DNA of 64,000 nt from Sorangium cellulosum (GCF_002950945.1 NZ_CP012673.1:7640501-7704500); one strand, 5' to 3'; numbered from the stretch's first letter, positions 1 to 12,738 are shown. Numbers and translations are program-made. The notes: generated from the letters alone by a model not told the origin.

Positions 1-537
1 GGCGTAGAGATCGGCCGCGAGGACGAGCCCCGCGGTCGACGACACCGGCTGCGCGCGCGCCGCGCGCGGTCCGCTTACGGCCTCGCGCAGCGCGGCGCCC
101 TCGAGCACGCGCAGCGCGCCCTGCTCGTCGCCCCGGGCCGCGAGGAGATCCGCGCACGCGACCCGGACCGGATCCGGGAGCACCCGCTCCTCCATGGCCG
201 CGACGAGCTGCGCCACCGCGTCCGCCTCCCGCAGCGTCCCGCGCGCGCGCCGGAGGATCGCGATCACCTCGTCCGTCGCGGGGCCCGCCCGCGTCCCCGC
301 GCTCCGCAGCCGCGCGATGTCGTCGCCGGCGTCACCACCGCGCGGCGCGGGTCGGGCGCGCGTGGTGGGCGCGCCCGCGCGCGTGCTGGCAGCCGCGCGC
401 GCGCCCCCGGCCGATCGGCCGCGCTCGCCGGCGGGCGGCGCGACGTCGTCGTCCCCGGCGCCGTCGTTGACCGGCGGAGCGCCGCCCGGCGCCTTCGCGC
501 CGCCGAGCCGCTCCCTGAGCCGCCGCCACAGGCTCAC
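1..537 (-). CDS. Hypothetical protein, start-side fragment (gene cut by window edge)
   Basis: A GTG start at 537 opens a frame that stays open to the window edge, giving 179 residues of an incomplete protein. The start overlaps the stop of the upstream FHA gene by four bases (GTGA), so the two are translationally coupled. The product begins VSLWRRLRERLG, similar in style to the MSLFEWFGLKRG start of its neighbour. A low-complexity Ala/Gly/Arg stretch follows (about residues 15-75). Beyond it lies a helical region (DEVIAILRRARGTLREADAV, then VRVACADLLAARGDEQGALR) that reads like TPR- or HEAT-type repeats. No catalytic motif is visible. It probably works with the FHA protein; the function is unknown and the C-terminus lies outside the window. 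Confidence 0.7.
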   Translation of the reverse strand, partial: MSLWRRLRERLGGAKAPGGAPPVNDGAGDDDVAPPAGERGRSAGGARAAASTRAGAPTTRARPAPRGGDAGDDIARLRSAGTRAGPATDEVIAILRRARGTLREADAVAQLVAAMEERVLPDPVRVACADLLAARGDEQGALRVLEGAALREAVSGPRAARAQPVSSTAGLVLAADLYA

Positions 538-1763
538 GCGGGCCCGCCCTCGCTCGGGCCGCCGGGCCGCCGGGGCGCCGGCCCCCGGTCCGCGGCGGGC
601 AGCCGGAAGACCGCCGCCCCCCCGCGCGCCGCGGCGATCGCGTCGCCGGCGCAGAGCTCCACCGACGCGGCGAGCTGGTAGTCGCCGAGGAACGGCGGCG
701 GCGCCCCCGGCGGCGTCTTCAGCACGACGAACGCCGAGGCGCCGGCCCGGTCGAGGCCGATCCGCCACGGGCCGACCGGCAGGTCGCCGAGCGGGGCCAC
801 GAAGCGCTCGCCCGCGATCTCCACGACGCAGCCGCCCTCCTCCCCGGGCGCGATCGCGCACGGCACCTCGCCGCCGAGCAGGATCTGCACGCCGCGGCCG
901 ACCGGCAGCGGCGCCGTGAGCCGCGCGCCGGCCAGCGTCGTGCCGTTGCGCGTCCCGAGATCCTCGACCTCGACCCCGGACCGGCCGCGCCGGATCCGCA
1001 CGTGGATCCTGCTGACGGCGCGGGACGCGATCACGATCGTCGCCTCGCCCCGGCCGATCGTGACCTCCTCGCCGAGCGCGCAGCGCAGCAGGGCGCCGCC
1101 CTGCTCGATGGAGACGATCGGCCCCGAGAGGACCCGCGCGCGGAGGCCGCGCAGCGCGTCGGCCACCTGCTCGCCGTCGCGGTTCTCCCCCGTCCACGCC
1201 TCGGCCACCGCGATCGCCTCGCGGCGCTCCGCCATCCGGTCGAGATCCGTGATCCGCCGCAGCGCCACGTCGAGCGCGCGCTGGCTCCGCTCGGCGGTCA
1301 TCGAGGCGCGGAGCCGCTCCTCGAGCCGGTCGATCGCGCCCGCCGCGGCGAGCACGCGCGCCTCCGACTCGGCGTCGCCCAGGAGCGCGTACGCGTCCGC
1401 CGCCCGCTCGAGCTCGCCCGCCGCCTCGAGCTCGCGCGCGACCGCCAGCAACTCGCTCCGCATCGCGCTCGCCCCTCGCGCGCGGACCAGATCGAACGCG
1501 AGCAGCGCCTTGCGCCCGAGCGCGGCGCGCCGGAGCTCGGGGCTCTCGGCCGTGCGGGACGCCGAGGCGCAGAAGGCGATCCGCTTCTCGACGCTCCGCT
1601 CCGCGTCCGCGCGGAGCAGGAGCACCCGGGCCGCGTCGTCCGGCATCCCGGCCTCCAGGTACAGCTCGACCGCCCCTGCGAGATCGCCGGCGAGCTCCTT
1701 GGCCTCTGCCGCCCTGCGTCGGCCGTCCCCGCGCTTGAGCCCGAACCACTCAAAGAGACTCAC
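534..1763 (-). CDS. FHA domain protein with N-terminal TPR-like helices
   Basis: A 409-residue protein. The N-terminal half is helical and TPR-like (AKELAGDLAGAVELYLEAG near residue 22). The FHA domain follows at about residues 230-310, with the usual landmarks: TIGRGEA, VSRIHVRI (the Ser-Arg and His positions) and DLGTRNGTTL. FHA domains bind phosphothreonine peptides, so this is probably a cytoplasmic reader of Ser/Thr kinase signalling; several such kinases occur in the window. The C-terminal third ends in a Pro/Gly-rich tail and has no recognised fold. Its stop overlaps the next gene's GTG start, and its ATG faces pilB divergently across about 100 bp. Partner kinase unknown. Confidence 0.85.
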   Translation of the reverse strand: MSLFEWFGLKRGDGRRRAAEAKELAGDLAGAVELYLEAGMPDDAARVLLLRADAERSVEKRIAFCASASRTAESPELRRAALGRKALLAFDLVRARGASAMRSELLAVARELEAAGELERAADAYALLGDAESEARVLAAAGAIDRLEERLRASMTAERSQRALDVALRRITDLDRMAERREAIAVAEAWTGENRDGEQVADALRGLRARVLSGPIVSIEQGGALLRCALGEEVTIGRGEATIVIASRAVSRIHVRIRRGRSGVEVEDLGTRNGTTLAGARLTAPLPVGRGVQILLGGEVPCAIAPGEEGGCVVEIAGERFVAPLGDLPVGPWRIGLDRAGASAFVVLKTPPGAPPPFLGDYQLAASVELCAGDAIAAARGGAAVFRLPAADRGPAPRRPGGPSEGGPA

Positions 1764-1865
1764 GCCACGCCATCCTCGCCATCCGACATCCTACCCTTGA
1801 TGCGCGCCCGCCCCAACCGCCAGCGTTGACTCCCCTCCTCCCCGCCCGCAGGATTTGCGGCCTCG

Positions 1866-3566
<1,701 letters not shown>

Positions 3567-3570
3567 GCGC

Positions 3571-4710
<1,140 letters not shown>

Positions 4711-4861
4711 GGCTGCCCGCGCGCTGATCACGCGTCGCTGCCCTTCGGTTCACCCTGCACGCTCGACCCGCCCTCACGCTCACCGCGCGGACGGGAGCCC
4801 CGCGGCGCGCCCGGAAAAACGCAGCGAAATCGCGGGCGAAAACGGGGGCACCCACACTTTT

Positions 4862-4890
4862 TTGACATCTACCCAACCGTTCAGTAGGGT
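4862..4890 (+). promoter_or_regulatory. lexA promoter with LexA operator in the spacer
   Basis: A consensus -35 (TTGACA, 4862-4867) and a -10-like TAGGGT (4885-4890) are separated by exactly 17 bp. The spacer is filled by CTACCCAACCGTTCAG (4869-4884). This resembles the myxobacterial LexA box as I remember it, which begins CTR and ends in GTTCAG. Binding there would block RNA polymerase, giving classical autoregulation. The start codon lies only eight bases past the -10, so the transcript would be nearly leaderless. The site is seen in the sequence; LexA binding is inferred. Confidence 0.72.
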
Positions 4891-4898
4891 GCGCGTCG

Positions 4899-5591
4899 AT
4901 GCAGGGGCTCACCGACCGACAGCAGCAGGTGCTTCACTATATCCGTCAGTCGATCAGCGAGCGCGGGTATCCGCCGACGCTGCGTGAGATCGGCGCGCAT
5001 ATGGGGATCCGCTCGACGAACGGGGTGAACGATCACCTCCGGGCGCTCGAGCGCAAGGGCTACCTCACGCGCGAGGACATGAAGTCGCGCGCCCTCCGCC
5101 CGCGCGACCTCGACGGCGCCGCCGGCGGCGGGAGCGCCGAGCTCCGCGGCGCGCTCGTGACCGGCGCCAACGATGCCCCGGCGAACGACCAGGAGGACGA
5201 TCTCGTCGAGATCGCCGTGGTCGGGCGGATCGCGGCGGGCCTGCCGATCCTCGCGGAGGAGCACGTGCTCGACACGGTGCGGATCGAGCGGACCCTCGTG
5301 CGCGGCGGGCGCGAGGTGTTCGGCCTGCGCGTCACCGGCGACTCGATGATCGAGGCGGGTATCTTCAGCGGCGACTACATCTTCGTGCGGCGGCAGCTCA
5401 CCGCGCAGCGCGGCGACATCGTGGTGGCGCTGATCGGCGACGAGGCGACCGTGAAGTACTTCTTCCCCGAGAAGGACTACGTGCGGTTCCAGCCCGCGAA
5501 CGCGGCGATGGCCCCGATCCTGGTCCGGGCGAGCGACTTCAAGCCTGCGATGCTCCTCGGCGTGGTCGTCGGCGTGTACCGGAAGCTGTAG
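4899..5591 (+). CDS. lexA: SOS-response transcriptional repressor LexA
   Basis: A 230-residue LexA, slightly longer than the E. coli protein because of a linker at about residues 68-102. The N-terminal winged helix (about 3-65) contains the family signature LTDRQQQVLHYIRQ and the recognition helix region STNGVNDHLRAL. The S24 self-cleaving domain shows the scissile bond Ala113-Gly114 (GRIAAGLP), nucleophile Ser149 (GDSMIEAG) and general base Lys186 (DEATVKYF). Cleavage stimulated by RecA filaments would derepress DNA-repair genes. The ATG follows the putative promoter so closely that no Shine-Dalgarno site is possible. It stands alone, downstream of pilT. Confidence 0.96.
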   Translation: MQGLTDRQQQVLHYIRQSISERGYPPTLREIGAHMGIRSTNGVNDHLRALERKGYLTREDMKSRALRPRDLDGAAGGGSAELRGALVTGANDAPANDQEDDLVEIAVVGRIAAGLPILAEEHVLDTVRIERTLVRGGREVFGLRVTGDSMIEAGIFSGDYIFVRRQLTAQRGDIVVALIGDEATVKYFFPEKDYVRFQPANAAMAPILVRASDFKPAMLLGVVVGVYRKL

Positions 5592-5647
5592 CTGGACGCG
5601 AACGGACGCGAAGCGACGCGAACCGACCTTTCCCTTCCCCGAGCCGG

Positions 5648-5677
5648 TTGACGCGCGCCGAGCGCACTTGGTAGCGT
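5648..5677 (+). promoter_or_regulatory. Probable promoter of the envelope operon
   Basis: TTGACG (5648-5653) and TAGCGT (5672-5677) are spaced by 18 bp. They lie about 55 bp ahead of the GTG start at 5731 and just after lexA. Both hexamers are close to sigma-70 consensus, which is notable in such GC-rich DNA. Not tested. Confidence 0.45.
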
Positions 5678-5730
5678 CGCCACGACCGGGCACACGGTCT
5701 AAAGGGGCCCGCTCCAGAAAGAACGCGATC

Positions 5731-6053
5731 GTGACGACGCACGGGCGGCGATTCGGGACATGGATTTCAGGCGCGGGCATGGTGCTCGCGGCGGCTCTCA
5801 CGAGCGGCTGCGGCGGCACCATCTACGCATTCTCGGCGAACTCGGCCTCGAGCAAGCTCGAGACGGCCGAGGCGCTCGGGGCGGAGAAGTACGCGCCGTA
5901 CGAGTACTACACCGCGCGAGAGCACCTCTGGAAGGCTCGGGAGGAGGCCGCCGCCGCGGACTACGGCGACGCGATCGACTTCGCCGACGTCGCGGAGGAG
6001 TACGCGGACAAGGCGATTAACCTGGCGAAGCAGGCGCACGAGGGCGCGGGCCG

Positions 6054-6057
<4 letters not shown>
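5731..6057 (+). CDS. Small lipoprotein (DUF4398-like)
   Basis: A protein of about 108 residues starting at GTG 5731. That start is preferred over upstream in-frame TTG codons because it places a short basic n-region, a hydrophobic core (MVLAAALTS) and a lipobox cysteine (LTSGC) at the right distance, with a purine-rich AGAAAGAA upstream. The mature part is an Ala/Glu-rich helical pair (SSKLETAEALGAEKYAPYEY, then DYGDAIDFADVAEEYADKA), the pattern of DUF4398-type proteins found beside OmpA lipoproteins. It overlaps the next gene by ATGA. Likely periplasmic and envelope-associated; no enzymatic motif. Confidence 0.75.
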
Positions 6058-7220
<1,163 letters not shown>

Positions 7221-7350
7221 CCAAGCAGCGGCGAGGGCGCCGCCCTGCGCGCCGCTACGCCGATCTCGACCGCGACGTCCTGGAGCCGGGAGCGGCTCCG
7301 ATCCTGAAAAGCAAGAGCCCCTCCCCAGCATTTCCTGGAGGTCTGAACCC

Positions 7351-9114
7351 GTGTTTTTTCGTCGCTCACGCCGCGCTCGCCTCGCGTTCGCTCTGACTTC
7401 GTTGTTCGTCCTCGGCGCGCCGGCGGCGGCCGTCGCCGCCGGTGAGAAGGACGCGGAGGCGATGAAGCTGCACGACCAGGCGATGGACGAGGACTACCTC
7501 TCGGTCGAGTTCGACAAGGCGGAGAAGAAGCTCAAGGACGCCCTGAAGCGCTGCGAGAAGAACGCCTGCACGAAGCCGGTGATCGGCAAGCTGCACATCG
7601 CGCTCGGCACGGTCTACGGCGGCGGCAACAAGCTCGATCAGGCGAAGGCGCAGTTCGTGCTGGCGCTCCAGGCCGACCCGAAGGCGGCGCTGATCGACGC
7701 GCTGACGACGCCGGAGCTGGCCCAGGCCTTCAAGGACGCGCAGAAGGAAGCGCAGGCCGGCGGCAAGGCGGGCGCGGAGGCCGCGCCGGGCGAGGGCGGC
7801 GGGAAACCTCCGGCGAGGATCGCGGAGGGCGACGTCTCGCACACGCCGGTGGCGGAGCAGGCGGTGAACACGCCGGTGCCCGTCTACATCGAGATCCCGG
7901 AGGAGATCGACGCGTCCAAGGCGACGCTGCGGTACAAGCCGTTCGGCTCGCAGAAGTGGAAGTCGCTCGAGATGGGGCGCGTCGGGGACGGCTTCGGGGT
8001 CGAGGTCCCGTGCGAGGACGTCACGACGACCGGCGACATCCGGTACTACATCATCCTGCGGGACGAGGCGGGCGACCCCGTGGGCACCGCCGGCTCGTTG
8101 AAGGCGCCGCACCGGGTGCCGATCAGGAACGAGATCGAGACGGAGCCGTCGCTGCCGGGGCAGGAGCCGCCGAAGCGGTGCGCCGCGAAGGAGGACTGCC
8201 CGCCTGGCCTGCCGGGCTGCCCCGAGGCCGGCGGCAAGCGCGGCGACAAGGGCTGGGGCGCGAGCTGCGACGAGACGACCGAGTGCCAGTCGGGGCTCGT
8301 GTGCCTGAACGGGACCTGCGAGCAGGGGGCCGAGGGCGGCGAAGCGGGCGGGGCTGCGGCGGGCAAGGGCAACCGCAACGTGATCGGCCTCTGGGGCCAG
8401 CTCGACCTGCTCCTGATCCGCGGCACCGATTACGTCTGCTCGGGCAGCGACGCGGCGTACGCCTGCTTCTATCCGGGGGGCGAGGGCAAGCAGTTCTACG
8501 GGGAGCCGATCGACCTCCCCGGGACGAACGGGGTCAAGGGCGGCCTCGGGGTTGCCGGGGCCCGGGTGATGGTGTCGTACGACCGTCAGCTCTTCTCGAA
8601 CCTGCCGCTGCTTGCGGGCGTTCGGCTCGGGTTCGCGTTCGGCGGCTCGCCCACGTCCGAGGGGGCGCCGACGACGTGGGTGGGCGACGATCGGTCGAAC
8701 CCTCACCTCCAGGCGCTCAGCTTCATGCCGATCCACGCGGAGCTGCGGGCGACTTACTTCCTGCTGGGGGATCGCATCGTCGAGAAGGGCGGCTTCCGCC
8801 CGTACGTGTTCCTGTCGCCCATCGGCCTTGCCCAGGTGAACGCCTCGGTCCCGGTGGACGTCTGCGATCGCCGCAACGATGAAGGCGGGTTGCAGAGCGG
8901 CATCGGGAGCAACCGGTGCCCAGCGGACAGCCGCTTCGTCGAGGACCTGGACGCTTACCAGATCACCGGCCTGAACTTCACCGGCGCCGGCGCCGGCGTG
9001 ATCTACGGCATCACCCCGAACCTCGGCGTCTCGGCCGAGCTCAAGCTGATGCTGATGTGGCCCACGCTCGGCCTCGTCGTCGCCCCGACCATCGGCCCCG
9101 TCTTCGGCTTCTAG
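7351..9114 (+). CDS. Secreted outer-membrane protein with TPR-like N-terminus and barrel-like C-terminus
   Basis: A 587-residue protein starting at GTG 7351, preceded by TGGAGG. A signal peptide covers about residues 1-30 (ending APAAAVAAG). A TPR-like helical region follows (about 30-135, e.g. LHIALGTVYGGGNKLDQAKA). Next is a beta domain beginning TPVPVYIEIPEEID. A cysteine-rich knob at about 272-332 contains CPPGLPGCPE and CLNGTCEQ. The last 230 residues alternate polar and aromatic residues and end in GPVFGF, typical of an outer-membrane beta barrel. It follows the OmpA gene by 130 bp on the same strand, so a shared envelope role is plausible. I do not recognise a named family for the whole protein. 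Confidence 0.8.
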   Translation: MFFRRSRRARLAFALTSLFVLGAPAAAVAAGEKDAEAMKLHDQAMDEDYLSVEFDKAEKKLKDALKRCEKNACTKPVIGKLHIALGTVYGGGNKLDQAKAQFVLALQADPKAALIDALTTPELAQAFKDAQKEAQAGGKAGAEAAPGEGGGKPPARIAEGDVSHTPVAEQAVNTPVPVYIEIPEEIDASKATLRYKPFGSQKWKSLEMGRVGDGFGVEVPCEDVTTTGDIRYYIILRDEAGDPVGTAGSLKAPHRVPIRNEIETEPSLPGQEPPKRCAAKEDCPPGLPGCPEAGGKRGDKGWGASCDETTECQSGLVCLNGTCEQGAEGGEAGGAAAGKGNRNVIGLWGQLDLLLIRGTDYVCSGSDAAYACFYPGGEGKQFYGEPIDLPGTNGVKGGLGVAGARVMVSYDRQLFSNLPLLAGVRLGFAFGGSPTSEGAPTTWVGDDRSNPHLQALSFMPIHAELRATYFLLGDRIVEKGGFRPYVFLSPIGLAQVNASVPVDVCDRRNDEGGLQSGIGSNRCPADSRFVEDLDAYQITGLNFTGAGAGVIYGITPNLGVSAELKLMLMWPTLGLVVAPTIGPVFGF

Positions 9115-9206
9115 CGAGCCGCCGACCAGCCTGATCCCTGGCAGTCGCGCCTTCACACTCCCCAACTCCGCCCCCCAAGCAGCGCGGGGGGGCGCCCGCA
9201 CAGGAG

Positions 9207-9283
9207 CCGGGCCCAGATCGGCGTTTTCGGCGCGGAGGCGCACTCACGTACGCCGAGCACCGAAAACGTCGAGATGGGCCCGG
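9207..9283. terminator. Long imperfect inverted repeat between convergent genes (possible bidirectional terminator)
   Basis: Arms 9207-9230 and 9260-9283 are 24 bases each and pair except at three positions, around a 29-base loop. The core of the left arm is GGCGTTTTCGG; the right arm starts CCGAAAACG. It lies between the convergent gene ends at 9114 and 9308. Either strand gives a strong hairpin, but no clear U tract follows, so the terminator role is inferred from position. Confidence 0.5.
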
Positions 9284-9307
9284 ATCCGAAGCGGGCGCCT
9301 CCCCGCG

Positions 9308-9673
9308 TTAAAGGTCGAATTTTTCGGTGCCGAGCAGGTGGTACAGCGCGTAGAGCGCGCCGGCGTCGTGGTGCTCGAAGCGGACGCCGGCCCGGGCCGG
9401 TCTTCCCGCGGCGCCGCGGCGGATCCAGGCGATGCGGCCGCGCAGGCTCAGGGGATCCCACAGGTTCGGCGCCGTGACCTCGAGGGTCACCGGCGCCTCG
9501 GGATCGAGGAGCTCCGACGCCAGCTGGGCCTCGGTCAGCTCGATGCCGGCGCCGCCCAGCCCCAGATCGCGGATGCGAACACCGTGCTCCTCGACCGACT
9601 GCCGATCGCGGAGCGTCGCCCCGAGATCGACGCGGCGCCTCGCGTGAGCGCGAAAGTGGTCCCGGACAGCCAT
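9308..9673 (-). CDS. Single-domain PilZ protein
   Basis: A 121-residue PilZ-domain protein. ATG 9673 is taken as the start; a second ATG 30 bases upstream is possible. An arginine-rich switch RAHARRRVDL near the N-terminus fits the RxxxR c-di-GMP contact. A second element, DLGLGGAGIEL near residue 37, matches the [D/N]xSxxG site with Gly in place of Ser. The end (GAGALYALYHLL-like helix) has no extra domain. It would act as a cytoplasmic c-di-GMP sensor or adaptor. It is divergent from another PilZ gene at 9944. Binding is plausible but weakened by the missing Ser. Confidence 0.78.
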   Translation of the reverse strand: MAVRDHFRAHARRRVDLGATLRDRQSVEEHGVRIRDLGLGGAGIELTEAQLASELLDPEAPVTLEVTAPNLWDPLSLRGRIAWIRRGAAGRPARAGVRFEHHDAGALYALYHLLGTEKFDL

Positions 9674-9943
9674 CCCGGCGCATTCTCCAGTCGGCGCGAA
9701 CATACCACGACAGACGCGCGCGGACGTTCGTATCGCCGAGCCCTGCAGCGCGGAGGGCGGGGCGCGGGACGCGGGACATGAACGCGCACGCACGCGCACA
9801 GCGCGCTCGCTCGGCGGAAGCCATGGCAGCGTTCGGTAAACCGACCGTCGCGTGTTAGCCTTTGGGCCTCGCGGCGAACCTTGGGTAACATACGAACCAC
9901 ATCCGCAGGAGCGAGTCGCGAAGTAGACCGGAGTTCTACCCTG

Positions 9944-11545
9944 ATGGCCCAGGACACACGCAAAGATCCGCGAGCGAGAGTGCTGCAGATGACCGTCCGC
10001 TACAAGAGCGCGACGGTCGACGAGTTCATCGAGCACCACTCGCATGACGTGAGCCGTGGCGGCATCTTCATCAAGACGCCGTCGCCCTTCCCCGCTGGCA
10101 CGCTGCTCAAGTTCGAGATCCGGCTCCAGGACGAGCAGGCCGTCATCGCCGGCGTCGGCCGCGTCGTGTGGAAGCGCGAGCCCGCGCAGGCGAGCGACGC
10201 GCATCCCTCGGGCATGGGGGTGAAGTTCATCAAGATCGATGAGAAGTCCAAGGCGGTGATCACCCGGCTCGTCGACGCGCAGGCAGGCGCCGGCTCGGCG
10301 TTCGAAGCCGGGATCACCGACCGCTCCGACTTGGGGGACGAGCTGCACGAGAGCGCAGCTGCGACCGCGAGCGCGAGCACGAGCGCGCCCCAGGCCGAGC
10401 CCGCGGGCGCCAAGGCGCCGCAGGCGAAGCGGGCGTCGACGATGCTCGGGCTCGGCTCGATCGGGGCGAGCGCGAAGGGCGACGCGGGCAAGGGCGAGGC
10501 CTCCAAGAAGGGCGACGCCGCGGAGGGCGGCAGCTTCTTCCCGCAGACCAACCCCGAGAAAGAGATGCCGCCGCCCGACGAGCGGACGATGATGAAGCAG
10601 GCCGCCGAGCTGCTGAAGCAGGCGCTCGCGGAGGCCGGCGGCTCGCTGGACGACATCGGCGCCTCGAAGGAGCCGCTCATCGACGCTCCGCCCAAGAAGG
10701 TCGAGGCCGCGCCGGTGCCGATGGAGGCGCCGGCGAGGCCGCTGGCCGAGCCCGCGGCCGTGCCGGTCGTGGCGGTCGCGCAGCTGGCCAACGAGAGGGA
10801 CGCGCGCGACGAGGCGCCCGTCGAGGAGGCGAAGCCTGCGAAGGCCGCCGCCGCCGTCAGGAAGCCGGCCGAGGCGGTGAGCGCGGCGCCGGCCGAGGAG
10901 CCGGCCGCAAGGCCGGCTCGCCTGGAAACGAAGGCGGTCGACGAGCGAGCCAAGCCGAAGCCGGCGGCAGCCAAACCGAAGGAAGAGAAGGCGGTCGTCG
11001 CAAAGTCCACGGCCAAGGAGCCGCTCGCGCAGGAAGAGGAGAGCAGCGGCACGGGGCGGCTGCTCACGATCCTGCTGGTCGCGGCGGCGATCTGCGGCGG
11101 GCTCTGGCTCTTCTTCGGGTTCGGGCAGAGCGACCCCAAGCCGGCGTCGCCGCCGGTGGCACCGACCGCACAGGAGCAGCCCGCGGCGGTCCCGGTGGCG
11201 CCGACGGAGCCACCCCAGCCGCAAGAGCCTGCGCCCGCAGCGACGGACACGGCCCCTCCTCCCGCCGTGACGACGGCGCCCGCGGCGACCACCGAGGCGC
11301 CCGCGACCCCCACCGCGAGCGCGGCGGCCCCCGCCGCCACGGCTCCCAAGGCGACGGCCGAGCCCGCGGCACCCACGCCAACGGCCGAGCCCGCGGCGCC
11401 TGCCGCGACGGCCGAACCCGCGGCGCCTGCCGCGACGGCCGAGCCCGCGGCACCCAAGGAGACGGCCACGCCCGCGGCACCCAAGCCGGCGCCGCGGCCG
11501 AGGCCGAGGCCGGCCGCGCCGAAGTCGGACGACCCCTACGGCTGA
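9944..11545 (+). CDS. PilZ domain protein with transmembrane helix and Ala/Pro/Thr-rich tail
   Basis: A 533-residue protein starting at ATG 9944, with GGAG ten bases upstream. The N-terminal PilZ domain (about 5-110, TIGR02266-like) contains KDPRARVLQMTVRYKS and HDVSRGGIFIKT, which supplies the DxSxxG c-di-GMP site. A long charged Ala/Lys/Glu linker follows. Near residue 368 lies one hydrophobic helix (LLTILLVAAAICGGLWLFFG). The tail is Ala/Pro/Thr-rich, with repeated AEPAAPAAT-type units encoded by tandem DNA repeats at about 11340-11470. The expected topology is PilZ in the cytoplasm and the tail across the inner membrane, so it could couple c-di-GMP to the envelope. Confidence 0.85.
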   Translation: MAQDTRKDPRARVLQMTVRYKSATVDEFIEHHSHDVSRGGIFIKTPSPFPAGTLLKFEIRLQDEQAVIAGVGRVVWKREPAQASDAHPSGMGVKFIKIDEKSKAVITRLVDAQAGAGSAFEAGITDRSDLGDELHESAAATASASTSAPQAEPAGAKAPQAKRASTMLGLGSIGASAKGDAGKGEASKKGDAAEGGSFFPQTNPEKEMPPPDERTMMKQAAELLKQALAEAGGSLDDIGASKEPLIDAPPKKVEAAPVPMEAPARPLAEPAAVPVVAVAQLANERDARDEAPVEEAKPAKAAAAVRKPAEAVSAAPAEEPAARPARLETKAVDERAKPKPAAAKPKEEKAVVAKSTAKEPLAQEEESSGTGRLLTILLVAAAICGGLWLFFGFGQSDPKPASPPVAPTAQEQPAAVPVAPTEPPQPQEPAPAATDTAPPPAVTTAPAATTEAPATPTASAAAPAATAPKATAEPAAPTPTAEPAAPAATAEPAAPAATAEPAAPKETATPAAPKPAPRPRPRPAAPKSDDPYG

Positions 11546-11584
11546 TCGCCACGCCACAGGTTCACCGCGGGAGAGGCAGCTGCG

Positions 11585-12574
11585 ATGAGCGGGTCCGGAA
11601 ATCACGTCGGTGAATCAGGGCTGAGCCGCCCGAAGGCGGCCGCCCCCATGGCGGCGCTCGGCCTGCTGGCAGCGACCGGCATCGTCTGCGGCGCGGTCGC
11701 GCTCCGGAACCCGGCGACCGTGACGGCGCTCGAACGCAACGCCAGCGTGGCGCCGGGGCCTGCGACGGCCGCCTCCTCGCCGAGCAGCGGGCCCCGCGGC
11801 GACAAGGGCGCCGCGTCGGCTCCCGCGCCTGCCGCCGCCGCGTCCGCGCCGGCGGGCGCGCCGGCGGGCACGGAGCCCGAGCCCCCTCCCAAGGCGGAGC
11901 CTGCCCGGGCGCAACCGGCCGAGATCGAGCGGGCCCAGGCCACGGGCAGCGCTGCGCTCGGCACGCTCGCGGAACGGTACCCGGACGACCCTGTGGTCCT
12001 CCGGGAGCTCGCGCTCGCGCAGGCCCGCGAGAAGGCGTCCACGGCCGCGCTGCTCACGGCGAAGCGGCTGTTCGAGATCGCCCCCGAGGAGACGGGGAAC
12101 GACGAGCTCAGGCAGTTCATCCTGAGGGCCGCCAACGGCGCGCCCGACATCGCCGTCACCGCGCTCGACCTGATGGCCAAACACATGGGAAGCCGCGGCC
12201 CCGACCTCTTGTACGAGGTCGTCACCGCGCCCAGGTTCGGCGACTACCCCCGGGACAGCGCGAGCAAGCTGCTCATCGAGAGCAGCGTACGGCAGCTCGC
12301 GTCCCCGGCGCTGATCATCGCGGACGACCTGCGCCGGGTCACGGGGTGCCCCACCAAGCCGCTGATCGCCAGGGCGCGCGAGGAGGGCGACCTCCGCGCG
12401 CTCCATTACATCAAGCAGCTGCTCGCTCCGTACCGCTGCGGGACCTTCCGGACGCGCAACTGCATCCGGTGCGGCGGCATGCACAAGGATCTCCGCGCCG
12501 CCGCCAGCGCCATCGAGAAGCGCAAGAACGACAAGGCGGCAGCGGCACCGGCCGCTTCGAGCGCCGCTCCCTGA
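11585..12574 (+). CDS. Membrane-anchored helical-repeat protein of unknown function
   Basis: A 329-residue protein starting at ATG 11585 after GAGAGGCAG. One hydrophobic segment near the N-terminus (APMAALGLLAATGIVCGAVA) probably anchors it in the inner membrane. A Pro/Ala-rich linker follows, then a helical TPR- or HEAT-like region (TLAERYPDDPVVLRELALAQ onward). Near the C-terminus four cysteines fall in CGTFRTRNCIRCGG and just upstream (VTGCPTKP), possibly a metal site or disulfides. It lies 39 bases after the PilZ gene and is probably co-transcribed. No family recognised. Confidence 0.7.
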   Translation: MSGSGNHVGESGLSRPKAAAPMAALGLLAATGIVCGAVALRNPATVTALERNASVAPGPATAASSPSSGPRGDKGAASAPAPAAAASAPAGAPAGTEPEPPPKAEPARAQPAEIERAQATGSAALGTLAERYPDDPVVLRELALAQAREKASTAALLTAKRLFEIAPEETGNDELRQFILRAANGAPDIAVTALDLMAKHMGSRGPDLLYEVVTAPRFGDYPRDSASKLLIESSVRQLASPALIIADDLRRVTGCPTKPLIARAREEGDLRALHYIKQLLAPYRCGTFRTRNCIRCGGMHKDLRAAASAIEKRKNDKAAAAPAASSAAP

Positions 12575-12575
12575 C

Positions 12576-12596
12576 GGGCGCGGACACGGCGCGCCC
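12576..12596 (+). terminator. Candidate terminator hairpin
   Basis: GGGCGCG (12576-12582) and CGCGCCC (12590-12596) pair perfectly around a seven-base loop, starting one base after the stop of the gene at 11585-12574. No U tract follows. Confidence 0.4.
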
Positions 12597-12738
12597 GACG
12601 CGCGCGGACCCGGCGCATCCGACACATGCTCGCTCGTGATCCGCTCTCGGTCCGCCTGGGATTACCTCGGCGAGCACACCTGCGCGTCCGAGAGGAACGC
12701 CGCGCGGAGGATCAGCTCGCCGGAAGGACGGATCGGGG

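Noticed and set aside
5668-5730. A TTG start for the small lipoprotein
   Set aside because: It would place about 21 residues before a normal lipoprotein signal; GTG 5731 gives correct signal length.
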